DNA of 64,000 bases. Origin: Aquanectria penicillioides. Taxonomy: Eukaryota > Ascomycota > Sordariomycetes > Hypocreales > Nectriaceae. Position 1 is the first letter of the stretch. Each line of letters starts with the position of its first letter. The DNA lies in contig PYIU01000002.1 in NCBI GenBank assembly GCA_003415625.1, forward strand, positions 4,774,001 to 4,838,000. The letters are read 5' to 3'. The translations under genes were made by a program, and so were the position numbers. This document shows positions 1-12,860 of this stretch, one piece after another. The notes below the pieces were generated by a model. The model was not told the origin of the DNA and did no database searches. It saw only the letters and a program-made list of their open reading frames with translations.

Positions 1-2698
1 GGAAGGTCCTGGGCAGTATTTGGCAGGAAAAGTGGCATGAAGCGAGGCCCCAAACAGGCTTGACTACAGAACAGGAACGGGGAAGCAAGGGGCCCGCGGC
101 AACGGGTAGCGAAATTCCGCCCAACGGTCGGCAGCAACAAACGTCTAGCGCTACCCATTGCGCCTAAGGTACCTGGGTACATGCTTTCATCCGGTGGTAC
201 CACTAACAATGAGCACTAGAGACGTAGGTACATGACACCAAAACCGGCACTGGTGGTTCACGTCAGACCGATGCCCCCAGTGCTCAGCGTCTAAGCCTAC
301 TACCGTTCTTTTTTCAGATCTTCTCAAGTCATGTTTTTGCCGAACTCTATTTAACATTTGCCGTTTTGAAGACAGTTTAAAACTAGGTACAACCAAACGG
401 TTTAGCTCGCCGGGAAAGGCTGCGACTATCACGTAGCGCAGCGCCAACGGGAGGCAAGATAGGTACAATGCTAGCCTGTACCTGTGCACGTTGCACGATG
501 GGACGCCGACTTGTGGGCAAGTACTTTTTCCGAAGCCTTCGGCTGTCCCAGGTTCCGTTAGGTGACGAAACCTCCCGCGAGAGGCACAGCACAGCGCCCG
601 CGCCCGAAGCGGTAAGGCGCCTGCGTCGTCTGTTGCCGCTATACGCACAGGGGCGAAACGCGCACGCACCGCTTCCCAAGATTGCGACGTGCATCCACTG
701 ACCATGGCGATTCGACATGACTAAACCTCCACGACTCCACGGCACCTCTCCGACTCCACGGCACTCGAATTCGCCAGCACGTCAAGCGGGCGTTGGCCCC
801 CGGCTCGTAGCCCCTGTCCCTTGGACCTGGGAACGGCATCTCCATGACACCGCTGTTGTTCATTTGGGCTGTCCCCAAAGCCCTTGTCGCCATCATGGAC
901 CAAATGGTCCTCACGGCCCTGGGACGAGCCGCCATTTGTTTCTGTTCCTTCTGATGGCTGCTGGAGAGACGACGGACCTCTCAAGTGCCTTCTTTTCCAT
1001 ATCGAAAAGCACGCAATGTGATGGGTTGGCCGAATCCGCGCGCCTCCCCCTACAATTAGCTCACCCGCCCGGCCGCGTCGTCTGTCTGCCACGGTTCCCG
1101 TTCTGTCTCGACCACCTAACCTGTGCCAAGCTCATAACAAGGAGAGAGAGCCACAAGGTGACAGGGATCAGACTCCTACGGCTTCTGCCCAGAGGTTCCC
1201 GCCATTGTCGCCTGCCGGCCCTGCGCTGTTGTTGGTGCACAGAGAGAGACGACCTCTTGTACGGTACCTATCTACCATGCATGCATGCGTAGCAGTAAAA
1301 GCCCTTTCCCATGACCTCACCCAACACTCCAACTTGGTGATGACGATGACGATGGGCACAAGCCATTGAATATTCGCTACTTACCAATCAGAAAACCATT
1401 TCCTCTTTTGACTGGCATGGAATTCGTCGCCTTGTTTTCATAATAAGGGAAACCAGTCCTGAGTGAATGAATTACAGCGGCATCCCGTCACTACGGCCCC
1501 CCCCGCCCCCCCCCCTCGCCCCCTAAGCCAAATCCAGCGCCCGAACTTCTCACCGTGGGGCAGACGGACTGACAAGCATTGGGCAGATGACAGACATGAC
1601 GGTCTTTCACTCTCCACTTGGGTCGAACAAAGTCGCTGACGTACCGATGGCCTTGCGGCCCCCATCGTGGGACTTGATCAAGCCTTTGACTTGCCAACTG
1701 CAACACCAAAAAAACGCCCCCTCCAGCTGCGGCTCCCGCTTCAGCCCCAACCCCAGTGTCGGCTCTCGTCTCATCACCCTTGTTTACCATCTTGGGCAGG
1801 GACTGTTAGGCCTTGCAACGACCCGCCCGTTTCCATGTCAGAGGAAAGTCGCTGGGGCGGCGTCTGATGTGGGTTGTCACCCATACCCATGGCCCTGTGA
1901 TTCCCACTCCCACGCTCTCCCTCGCTCTCACTCCCACTCCTACTCCCACTCCCTCTCCCACTTTCATTCCATGTACCTCGATGGCCCTAGCAGGGACACT
2001 TAACACGGGTTGAGCAGTGCACTGCTGGCCTCGAGCCTATCGAGGCTCTTCCTGGTCGTCTACGCCACACTGGCGCACCATGGGCCCGCGGGTTCCTTGG
2101 ACGCTGCCTGGCCCTGGCCTTTGGATCTCTCACCCACACGCCCCCCCTCCCAACTGGTCTGTCTTCCCCTCGCCCTCGTCGTCCTTCACCCATTTCCTCC
2201 ATGGTGCCACTGCCATAATCCTAAACCCCTGTTGCCGGCAAGTTGCTCTAATTGCCCGCTGGAGTCCGCAGTACTGCAATTCACCCTGCCATGTACTTGG
2301 CCCATGCCGACTCAACTCTCGCTGGTCCATGTAGCTCATCTCTCGGGTGGTAGTTTATTCCCTGTCAATGCTTCTCCCCTCCATCATGCACCCACGTTCG
2401 CCCGTTGGATGTGAGAAAACTCCACCCTCTGAGTGTACTGCCCGATTTCATATAAGCCCTCGACGTCCTGGCCTGGACAGAAGTTGAGGCTCAGACGATC
2501 CATAGATAGATCACTTCTACCAACTACTACCCAATGCCTCTTGACCTTTAGTCAGGTTAAAAACAACTCGGTATAAGTCTAGGTCTCTGTCCCGACTGCT
2601 CGTCTCGTCACACTGGTACATCACCTCGACAAAACCCACCACCCTCCTCCACCATCATCGACTTCGTTACTTTTTTCTCCTTCTCTTCGTCTTCCCGT
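1..2698. other. Gene-free upstream region
   Basis: No open frame here looks protein-like; all are short, overlap on both strands and have low-complexity composition. The stretch holds a C-rich run near 1498-1515, a CT-rich run of CCCACTCC-like words near 1898-1970, and a CT-rich leader (about 2600-2698) just before the zinc-finger gene start that is typical of a fungal 5' UTR. A possible TATA-like word lies near 2449. I see no RNA gene. Confidence 0.6.
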
Positions 2699-4306
2699 AT
2701 GTCTCAACCCGAGTTTCTTCAACTCCCCCCTTCTCCCCCGTCCTCCGTCAAGATGGACTCGACTGCAAAGGACGGGAGCTGTGAGAACCCGAACTCACCG
2801 CCGCTCAGATCAGGTACTGGGAGTCTAGCATCCGCCAGCGGAGCACAGTTTGTCAACCGTTCAGATATAACTGCCTCTCCCCAGAGCCTCTCAACTGAAG
2901 TGGTTCGGCCGTCAACCTCAACTTCAACCGCCTACTCGACGACTGCGTATCTCACACCAACTGCGCAGCCGGCTTATCTTCCCACTCCGGCCACCCAACC
3001 CTACTCCTCGTATCCCGTTCTAGGCTCGACAGTCTTAAATTCGACCTGGTCCCAACCCACCTCAATCCCCGAAGATTCTACCCCATCTCTTGCGCAACCG
3101 CAGAACCAGCCAGCTCCACTTCAACCTCAAGTACATCGTTCCCGTCAAGCGGAACGACAAGCCGATATGAGGTAGGCGATGATTGACGCCAAACCAGACC
3201 CCCTCTCTTCCAGAAGCTAACACAGCCCCAAAGCACTGTTGCTATCCAGTTTGACCCGACCTTCACCATGGGCCCTCGGTCGGCATTTACCTGGCCTGGT
3301 AGGCACTATTTCATCACCCTACGACATGGAGCTTAAGCTGATACAGCATGACAGGTCCTCTCGAGTCCCATGGCTCAACCAACACAGGCCTCAACAGTGG
3401 CATCTCCTCAATGGGCCCGGGATCGGAGCCTAGCCTCACCCCACCAGCGGCAACTCGATCATTGACATCGAGTCCCCCACGATTCTCCCTCACAACAGAG
3501 CAGCGAGAATTGAAGCGACAGCAAGACAAGGCCCGACGAGACAACAGACTGATGACACGCATGCGCCGAACTAGCAGCCCGCCATACATGGACGCGTCGT
3601 CACCTGTCATGCCTCTCGCTGATGTTTCGAGTGCAATGAGCCTGCCTGCATACACGACCACGGCTGCTCCCGTCTCTCTCATGACCGAGCCCGTTACTAC
3701 GATGAACACCTCGCCCTATTCTGCTCCCTACAGCCCATCCATGGACGACCACCACCCTCAAGCGGCTCCAGTATACCCAACTTCATACCCACAAAACCTG
3801 TAAGGCACTTGAGACGACATGAGCAACGCCCGGACCATGCTAATTTCTGTTTCATCAGACAACCCAACTACAACTTGCCGATTGATTATGCCGCCGTTTA
3901 TGCGGGGCCCGGCCATTACAGGTATGCCTTGTCTTTGGAAACCGCCTTGTGATTTGGGGGCTTAGCTAATCCTCCTTGAAATAGCACACGTCCAACATCG
4001 GTGCCCGTTAGCCAGGACGTTGGTCTCATGTACCAGGTTCCAGCTGTTATGACCTCTGGAGGCGCAGGCTCACACGAGGGTGGACACGTCAGAGTTGTGC
4101 AGAGCCGGCCTAAACCACGATGTTGGGAACACGGGTGCAACGGGCGTCAGTTTTCGACTTTTAGCAACCTCCTGCGGCACCAACGCGAGAAGTCGGGACA
4201 AGCAGCCAAGGCGACGTGCCCCAACTGCGGAGCCGAATTCACCAGGACCACCGCGCGAAACGGCCACCTCCTCCATGATAAGTGCAAGGGTCGTCGAAAC
4301 ACCTAG
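2699..4306 (+). CDS. Zinc-finger (C2H2/C2HC-like) protein, putative transcription factor
   Basis: I read five exons: 2699-3171, 3234-3298, 3355-3799, 3859-3921 and 3985-4306, with four 55-65 bp GT-AG introns. The exon sum is a multiple of three and gives 455 residues. The first two thirds are Ser/Thr/Pro/Gln-rich and disordered. A basic stretch ([18 protein letters not shown]) lies about residue 220. The C-terminus holds two finger-like modules: the first, CWEHGC followed by X13-H, lacks an obvious fourth ligand; the second is CPNC-X12-H-X5-C (C2HC). A single basic tail ends the protein. The pattern suggests a nuclear DNA-binding regulator, but I do not recognise a named orthologue. The ATG at 2699 follows a CT-rich leader and is the first in frame. 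It has no close neighbours. Confidence 0.8.
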
Positions 4307-5183
4307 GGTGTTGTTTCCACCTGGGTGATCCGGGGGTTGGGATGTTCATGCGACCCTCTTGGGCGGTGTCGGTCCCGACCGGGTTCAAACATAACCGCAC
4401 GTCGGACTTCGGGACTCAGCCTCGGGCGCAGCCTCACCATGGGCATTTTGTTGCCTTGCGCAAAACTGTATCCAAATATACACTGGCGTCTTTTGCTCTT
4501 CTTATTATTGGATGGGACGGCGTTTATTCGGAAGGAAAAGGCTCTTGCCGGCTTTGCGAAGGACTTGTGTTTTTTCTGCTTGTCCTTTGGGGAGGGCCTA
4601 CTTGGGACTGGAATAGAAGGTAATCGGGGTGCTTGGGATGGGCATATATGCATGAAGGGACGAATTGGGATTTATTGGAGAATCAGAATCTGTGTGTGTC
4701 TTCTCATACCTTCTGCTTCTCGTTTCTATCTTGGGGAGTGTTTGCCATGTTGGAATCACAGTGTCTTCTGTTTGCATTCACATTTTTTTTTCTCTCCGTT
4801 ATTGCTGAATGACTTTTCTATCACTTGTACCAATAACATACCCACCGATATAGTCGGAATAGTTTCCAATGAGAAACCATGCTTAGATGAAAGTGCGCGT
4901 ATCTCACCATGCGAAATGTGCTATGGCATTATTGGTACTTGGTACCCATCGGGTCGCGGATCGCATGGCGCAGTCACTGAGAGAATTGATATGGAATGGA
5001 ACCCTGCTGACGTTTATGAGCATGGATGGCTTGATCCACGCAACGCACGGGGGGGCAAATAATTTCGTTTGAACACATCTGGACTTTGACAGACGAAATC
5101 CATAATTAACACACTTAGCTAAGCCAGCTGTTAGGCCTGATAAATGATACCCACAGGGAGGGGGAGGCGCTGCAAAGGCGCGG

Positions 5184-5241
5184 ACGCGGGTGCGGGTGCG
5201 GGTGCAAGAGCTGGTGCTGCTGGTGCTGGTGCTGGTGCTGG
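5184..5241. repeat. GGTGCG/GGTGCT short tandem repeat
   Basis: Imperfect six-base units (GGTGCG, then GGTGCT) repeat about nine times. Confidence 0.85.
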
Positions 5242-6881
5242 CAATTGACTGCAAGCGATACTCGTAAATGCGACGAGACGAGACACAGTGATTGGGGGCA
5301 GGAAACCATGCAAGAATCGAACGACGGCAGAATGTCTGAAACAAGAGCAGGACGGGATGCCCCAGACAACTGGGCTTAGAAGGGCTCTGGGGATTGGTTG
5401 GCGTGCTTGCAGACGAAGCTAAGGGCCACAGGGCAGAAGCAAATGATCGTCACGGCAAAGCAAGGCCCCCCCTTCCCCTGTCTTCTGCCCAGCTTCTCTC
5501 GGTGTGGGTGGGCATGTGCTCTGCTCTCTGTATGGCCGTCAATCTCCCCACACATTACAACGCAGCGCAGCGCGCACAAGACTCTCACACTTCTCTCACA
5601 CACGCCCACGTACCCACGCACCCACGCCTTCACAGCCACAAACCACAACCCGTGGACGCCCACCCTCTTGGTTTTTTTTTAATGGCCTTGCAGCACACAG
5701 CCGCGCCGCAAATAGCACGGACGATGCTGCGGGTGGGCTCTGAACCACTCGAAACAGAGGCTCTGGGCAACTTGAGACTTGAATGTCGACCATCTGCCAA
5801 CATGCGTGCATCCAACAAGCTCGCGACAGACGCAGAGATCAAGGACGTGTGCACACAACGGCCCCGTCCATTCATTCACCTGCCTCTCCCCTTCCCCCCT
5901 CTCTCTCCCTCTTTCATCCCCGCTCTAGTCGTCGCCGGATGCCAGGCTTTTCCCTGTCACTCTCGTCCCCAAGAGGATACGCAACATGCTAAGGTTACAA
6001 GGCAAGGTCGACGAATGTAGGCCTTAGTATGGGGCTCTCCCGACTACGGCCTCGTCAGTTCCATGGGCCCTTTACATTTGCCAGCCGCCGCTGCCAACCT
6101 AGTCGTGAGTGGCCAGTCAAGCGAGCATGGTCGCATCGAGGGCGGGCCAGCAGGGCCAGTCAGTATGGACGAGGTTGTGCCTCTGCCGGTGCTGACGCTG
6201 GTATCCATCTCCTTCGGTCACTCTTACTTACTCGTTTGCTGATCAACGCAATGCCCATGTCCTCACTCGGCACTCAGCCAATTGCGCCGGGTCTGACTAC
6301 CCCCGGTCAACCAGGCAAACCTGGCAAGCATGGATGATGACCACACGTGCGCCCAAACTCCAGCGGCTCCGGGGCGTTGGTCGGATCGAGGTGGAGCCTG
6401 GTACAGTACCAGAGGTAGTACATACATAGAGGCAGAACTCCATTACACGGCTACGCACTCCGTACAGATGTTGTAATGTACATGCCCCCAGCCAAGTCCC
6501 AATGCGGTACACTGGTACGTATCCTGCGACGCCCGACAAGGCGTCTGAAGCCTGTCCCCGTCGCCTGGGAAGAGTGGGCACGACTAAAGGATGGGGGCTA
6601 GGACTGCCAAGTCTATGGTTTTCTTTTTGTCCTTCTGTTTTGCTATGTCTCTGGCCTGAGGCTCTCTACACCCCCCTTCTACCTGCAGCACACCCCCAGC
6701 CACATGGGGAGAAAGCCTAGCCATGCAGCCGGGTGCGCCGCCGTTGGGACTAAAAAAAAAAAAAAAGGGCGCCATCAGGAACGTGGACCGCCATCGAAGC
6801 TCTTCTATAGCTAGAACAGAGGTGGAAAAGGTTACGGGGTTTGAAGCAAAGGGGCGTGTGAATGTTGCGCCCTCCACTGAA

Positions 6882-6928
6882 GTTGACGTTGGCGTTGGCA
6901 TTTGCATTTGCATTTACATTGGCATTGT
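6882..6928. repeat. Six-base periodic repeat
   Basis: Diverged hexamers of the type GTTGGC / ATTTGC / ATTGGC follow each other about eight times in noncoding DNA. Confidence 0.7.
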
Positions 6929-7507
6929 CACGCCTGACAACGACCCTGGATCAAAACAAAAAAGCATTGCTCAAGAAACCCCCAGCTACCAAGCCGTTTT
7001 GGTCTATGGCCAAGTGCTTCAAGCACGACTGCAAGACCTACTACACCCTAAAGTCAAGCCGTGGGCTCCGGCGTCTCCGGCCGGATATCCCCGCCGCGCT
7101 GGAGTGCGGCAGACAGATTGATCGGATCGACACCGCCAGGCACCAGTCGATTGCTTTGGGAAATTCGTGACTTGAATGCTACGTTTCTGTCACTTTCCGT
7201 TTTGGCTAGCCAGGGCACTTAACCATATTCGCAGAGCAGACGACTGAGGGATGCTTGATTTGCAAGTTGATGGGGAGGGGGGAAGGGTTGGCAGGGGTGA
7301 GCGGCGATGGAGAAAAGTGGAAGGGGTGTGGCCTGTAATCTTATCCGTTCGAAGAGGGAGGTGGGAGGTGGGAGGTGATGAGTCCGAGCTGAGAGGTGGG
7401 AAAAAAGAGGGTCTGAATTTACCGAGTGCGATAAAGGGACATAGGTAGATCGTGTGTCTACACAATCGATGTCGGTGTGCAGCAGAGATTACCCTGGTGT
7501 AAGTTTA

Positions 7508-7540
7508 GAAGAAGAAGAAGAAGAAGAAGAAGAAGAAGAA
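7508..7540. repeat. (GAA)11 microsatellite
   Basis: Eleven perfect GAA units in intergenic DNA. Confidence 0.95.
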
Positions 7541-8319
7541 GCAATACGGTGAGATAGCAAAAATCAAGTCCGGCAGTGAGGGAGTGGAAGGCTTGCGGGC
7601 GGTCGGCGGCCATGTGGGAGGCTATGTGGATGTGGGAGGTGCTACAAAAGTCTGGTAAGGCTTGGGATGAGGTGGGAACGTGTGGAGGTAAAGCAGACTC
7701 TTGGGCTGGGGCGGAAAATGTCTGGATTGGATACTGTGGTCTACTATGCCGAACGGGCGGCAGAAAGTGGCTATGTGTGAGCAGTCATGTGTATTTGTGT
7801 CGACAGTGAACCCCAAAGACCGTCATGAGTGGTGGATAACCGGGCGAAATAGAGAGAGTGGAGGACGAACGAGCGAGGCCCAAGGATGTGGCCTAGGACC
7901 AAGGGCAGTGGATAGGCCGATGAACTCGACGCTGGATGGTCCCTCACCCCTACTATCCTCGATGTAGATAAAATTATAGCGTGTGTAGATGTCATGGATG
8001 ATGATGGATGCCGTGTGTGTGAGTCGTGCCGTGACTGCTATTGGGGGCTCTCAACACCTCGCCTTACTCAGTGGGCTGGATAGTATGGGGGCGGTTTACG
8101 TGTACCACGCAGCAAAATGACGAGGGTCCACACCGAGCCTGGGGGTGTGGGATAGGTGTAGAATGGTAGTGGGGATGACCATGGAGAAGGGCATGGGGAT
8201 GGGGCTTGGGGGAGAGTGAAGATGGATCCTCTCGTGATGCAAAAGGGCTTGAGCGGCCTTGAAAGGCTTAGTGGGCTCCATCGACGCCAGGGGGCAGAAG
8301 CAGGGTCTGGTTCATCATG

Positions 8320-8320
8320 G

Positions 8321-8353
<33 letters not shown>
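8320..8353. repeat. (GTT)11 microsatellite
   Basis: Eleven perfect GTT units in intergenic DNA; it produces poly-Cys, poly-Val or poly-Gln open frames that are not genes. Confidence 0.95.
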
Positions 8354-10170
8354 CCTGTGCTCGCAGCATCCCTCATCGGTCCCTGCAATCGTTCGTATCC
8401 TGGCCACAAGGAGAATAAGACTTGATGGGGCACGCCATGGGGCGGGTGGTCTTGGCTTTGCGCTGATTTGGAATTTTTGGGTAGCATCCATTTTCCTGCC
8501 GCCGGGTCCCCGCTGCGAGAAGAGCTCCCCCCGCGAGAGAAATCAACCGGGACCGTGAGGATGGGTGGTTCCGGAGCCGGGGGATCTCCACCGGCCGAGT
8601 CCCAGCCGGATGGTGATGGTTGATTGTTGAGGACCTAGATCCCGGGAGATAGATGGATCATGAATGAGCACTAATACCGCTGCCACAATATCCCAAGGTA
8701 GCACCGTAGCGTGGCCTATGAGGTATGCTCTCTTACGATTCGCTCTATCTGGTAGGTAGTATCTGCTAGTTGCCCGCGCCCCCTTCAAGGTGAGATGCTT
8801 CTCCGGAGCATCGTGATAATACTCGTTCGCCTGTCGTATTATAGCTCTCTGGACCCTATTCCCCATCACATCTCTCCCTACAAGGCTGCTGAATGAAGCA
8901 CGCACCCACCCACTCGCTTCCCCCCTTTCATCCCCTTTACCCCTTTCATTCGTCCGCCCACTCAGTCCCATGTTGCTCTCCCGTTTGGTTTTGGTGCAAT
9001 ATTTCTTCGGCTGCCCGGGTCTCGGGAATATCCATCCCTCTTTTTGTCCGAGTTGCGTGGCTCCGGAATTAAGTCAAGCCATTCGGTTACGAGTCGGCCG
9101 TTGGCTCCGTGTGGAGAAACAGTCACGAAACAGGCCAGCACAGTCCGGCCGTTTTGACCGTCCAGATGGTGCGAACTTTGGCTGCACAGCCAGTCTTACA
9201 CAATTCTGACATAACTTGCCCAACCTCATCTCCCATCCTCATTATGGCATTAGCACCAAAGCTGGGGCGTCTTTCTCTCACACACCAGCACGTGCACCCG
9301 CGCACAACACCGCTGTGGCGCCCTGCTGAGACCTGGAGGAGGGGCGTGAACCTGAGTGCGAGCGTTGTTGATTGAATGGGCATCATCACGGGTGCCGGGC
9401 GCTGGGCTGCGTCTAACGGCACGCGACAATATGTACGGCGTATGGTGTATGCCAACGGCGCCGAACGGAAAACTACGGCAAAGAATGCATGGGCACGCAT
9501 ACCGGTTGATGGGGATGCCACGGCAAAACGGGAAGATGCTCGCGGCGCAGCAGGTCTCGCAGCACAGCAGTCAATCGGAGAGTCAGAATCGGGCATCAAC
9601 CCTCATTGAATTCACCCACACATCCGCGCACGCGCCCGCACAAGCGCACGCCCCCCTCTCCCCCAAAGACCCGGTGCAAAGGTTGGTCTTTGACGGCGTC
9701 AGATCCAATACCGTGGATACAGGCTTGGGCAACGCCGGGGGATGGCGACCCTTCCCTCTGGTGACAGACCTTCGGTTCACGGAGAACGCCCCCTTTTCCG
9801 TTCTCAGTCCGGTGCATGTCGTAGCATCGCCTGGGTCATTTGGCGCAGTAAGCGCGCGAGCTTGGCACAGATCTCGCTTCGCCTCCGAAGCCCCTGGCGG
9901 TTAAACAGCACGGGATAACGGGAACGACGTTCGTACCTGCCTCTTGCCCTTTCTGGCTGTGCTTGCGCGACAAGGGTGGGGCTCAAGCCCATGTTGACTT
10001 CCCGCGCGCCCAGGCTTTGCTCGCCAAATGCCAAACGCCAAATGCCACCACCAACAAACCAAATGACGACCAAACCATATTGACCAAGACACACCAGGAA
10101 AAAAAAAAAAGAAATTGTCCAACGGACGGATCAACGTAATGCAACTGTGCCCACTACCACTACCATCACC

Positions 10171-12860
10171 ATGACCTCGTCGCGATACAGGGCTCGCAAG
10201 CAGCGGGTCCTCCGGTCCGTCTTCCAGACCGACGTCTCCCAACCGACACCGCGCTCCACGCCTATCACGCCCTTCACGCAACCCGGCGCCGCCTTTGGCG
10301 GTCCCCTTCCCCACACGTCATTGTCGTCGTCGTCGCCGCCCTCCTCTGACGGGCCACTTCATCCCCCCCAGAAAGGTGCTGGTGCTGGTGCTGGTCCCGG
10401 TCTCGGTGCTTCTGCTCCTCCACCCTATCTCACCTCTCTTCATCAGGCCAGTGACCAGGTGAGGTGGGATCGAGCCTGGCACGTTGTCACTTCTAGGATC
10501 CAACTGCCCTCTTCGGTTGCCGTTGAGGACTCCTTTGGCACCCTTGCTCCCGAGTCGCAGGAGTTGGATCTCGACGTTGATTTCCTCGACTCTCTGGCCC
10601 TGGTCCTCAACCCCAGCCGGGCGCTACCTCAGGCCACCCACACTGAAGATATCTTGTTGTGGCATACACAGCAGGTACGCCAGCACTTTGTCCACCATGT
10701 CATGCCCTTGCTTGCCGCCTGCGCCACTCAAGGGGGGCAGGCCCAGGTACTACTCGCAAGCATTTCCACCCTCGAGGCCGCTCATCGCCAATATCTCTAC
10801 GGCCTCCGACTTATCGCCCGGGATTAGGAGATGACGTTGCAGATGCAGTCGCCACGGCCAAATTCCTTCGTGACCTGCATGCCATCATCGGAAACTCGAT
10901 GACCCAGGGTTTAATCAACGCCCTGCGTGGCGTGGTTCACAAGTTAGTTCGCATGATTCTTGGATCCGGAAGGCGATATGATGGAGAGTTGGCTCGCTTA
11001 GACTCTGAAGATAGTGAACGCGTCTTAGCGGCGCGAGGGGAACTCCTGGGTCTCCTCGAATCGCTGCAGAACGTGGGCTTAGCGGGAGAAAACTTTCAGG
11101 TCCAGTTTGCTGAAATTATGAATGCAACCATGGCCGAATTCATTCACAACTCTTACTCAGGTGTGTGGCAAATTACCGAGCCATCGAGCGTCGCATCCGC
11201 AACGATCCTATCAGGTTGCCTATCACATCTCTCTGACTGGGTTGAGAATCACTATGGCCGTCTAGCTGTTGAAGTCTTCAACCGACTTGATACACAAATC
11301 GCCTGGAATGATGTTGAATGCTGGAAAGACATTGCCATCGGCCGGCTGGCTACGCTGCGGATTCAGGAGCTATTTGATATTGCCTTGAATTGGCCCGAAA
11401 GCAAAGGCGGGCTTGAAGATCTCCGTTTGGCTGTTACTACACCACAGCGTCGCCTTCAGTTAACTGATGCGTTTTCTCTGTCCTTGCAGAAGCGATTGCT
11501 GCATCCGGGTCGTTCTACCTTGGATATCCTACAAACCTACATATCCATGATTCGAACTTTTCATGCCCTAGATCACTCTAAAGTTCTACTCGACCGCGTC
11601 GTACATGCCCTTCAGGTCTACCTCTGCCAGCGAGACGACGCCATTCGAATCGTTGTGACGGGCCTGTTGTCAAATCCCAACAATGGCGACCCTGAAGAGG
11701 GAAAGACAAAGTTGGTGGAGTTGGCGTCCTTGCTAAATTCATCCTCCCAGCAGCAACGACGCCAGGTAGACGATGAAGATCTGGACTGGAATGACATGAC
11801 TTGGGTTCCTGATCCAGTAGATGCAGGTGTCAACTACAAGAGACCCAAGAATGAGGATGTCATCGGCACTTTGATCAATGCATTGGGCTCGCAGGACATC
11901 TTCATCAAGGAATTTCAGCTCATCATCGCTGAGCGATTGCTCTCCACTCAGCCGTCGTTCCTTCAGGAGACAAAGGTCCTGAGCTTGCTAAAGAAACGCT
12001 TTGGGGAGAGTGCTTTGCAGAACTGCGATGTCATGATGAAGGATATCCAAGACTCAAAACGGGTAGATGCCTTGCTGTGCAAAAACATACAACGGAGCTC
12101 TGCTACTGAAACGGGAAACATCACATATCACTCCAAGATTCTATCACGTCTTTTCTGGCCGAGCCTACCCAAAGATCCTTTTACAGTGCCGCCACCTGTG
12201 GCAGAGATCCAAAAGCAATACGAGCAGGGCTTCGAAGAGCTCAAGACATCACGAAAACTCACTTGGCTGGATGGCCTAGGATTGGCAACTGTCAAGCTGG
12301 ATCTGGAGGATCGATCTATCGAACTAGAGTGCAAGACATATGAGGCGGCTGTCATCTACGCATTTCAGGAGGACGAACCCTCAGGGGGCGCGGGTCCTCA
12401 ACAACGGACTTTCAACGAGATCTGGGAGAAGCTGATGATTGACGAGGATTTACTCGAGCTCGCCTTGAGGTTCTGGGTTGGCAAGCGAGTTCTCCGTGAC
12501 ATTGGAAGCCAAACCTACGTGGTCCTTGAACGCCTCGACGACGACAAGACAGCAGCCGATAATCAAGATGCTTCGGACACCGGTGGTGCTGAAGACAGCG
12601 GACAGCCCTCCCCACGCAAGACAAAGAATATGGACGCAAAGGAGAAGGAACGACGGACAGTGTACTGGCAATTCATTGTTGGCATGTTGACGAACTCGGC
12701 GCCGGCCATGCCTCTGGGACAGATAGCGATGATGATGAAGATGCTAATCGCCGATGGGTGTCCATGGAGCAATGAGGAGCTGCAGGAATTCTTGGGAGAA
12801 AAAGTGGCGGAGAATGAGTTGGAACTAGCGGGTGGCAAGTATCGCCTACCAAAGAAATGA
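10171..12860 (+). CDS. apc2: Anaphase-promoting complex subunit 2 (APC2), cullin-homology protein, with an apparent one-base frameshift
   Basis: APC2 is the cullin-like scaffold of the APC/C ubiquitin ligase, which degrades securin and mitotic cyclins; it binds the RING subunit APC11. The C-terminal half shows the cullin signature: NEDVIGTLINALG, then DIFIKEFQLIIAERLL (about residues 560-590). The end is the APC2 winged helix (QFIVGMLTN to GKYRLPKK, about 830-896). The N-terminus has a Ser/Pro-rich linker, then helical cullin repeats (for example EAAHRQYLYGL). I use the ATG at 10171; no ATG lies upstream in frame. The frame closes at 10825 right after YLYGLRLIARD, while the next frame continues with GLGDDVADAVATAKFLRD. 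No GT-AG intron has the right phase, so one base seems missing in the CCCGGG at 10817-10822. Corrected length is 896 residues, normal for fungal APC2. Confidence 0.9.

Larger units (their letters stand above)
4307..10170. other. Long gene-poor region
   Basis: Almost 5.9 kb without a convincing gene, long for a fungus of this type. The open frames present (the longest about 208 codons near 5394-6020) are low-complexity His/Pro/Ser-rich translations of repeats and have counterparts on the other strand. The DNA carries several simple repeats, listed separately. It may hold the 3' UTR of the zinc-finger gene (about 4307-4850, T-rich), an unusually long APC2 promoter, or noncoding transcripts; nothing in the sequence decides. 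Confidence 0.55.

Noticed and set aside
5290..5340. tRNA-like GTTCGATTC on the minus strand
   Set aside because: No matching A box or cloverleaf stems around it.
5394..6020. Open frame of 208 codons
   Set aside because: His/Pro/Thr-rich translation of simple repeats, with overlapping frames on both strands; no conserved motif.
10675..10828. Introns that might explain the APC2 frame change (donors at 10675 or 10747)
   Set aside because: The 10747 donor gives the wrong phase with every near acceptor; 10675-10760 has the right phase but would remove or recode the conserved-looking EAAHRQYLYGL block.
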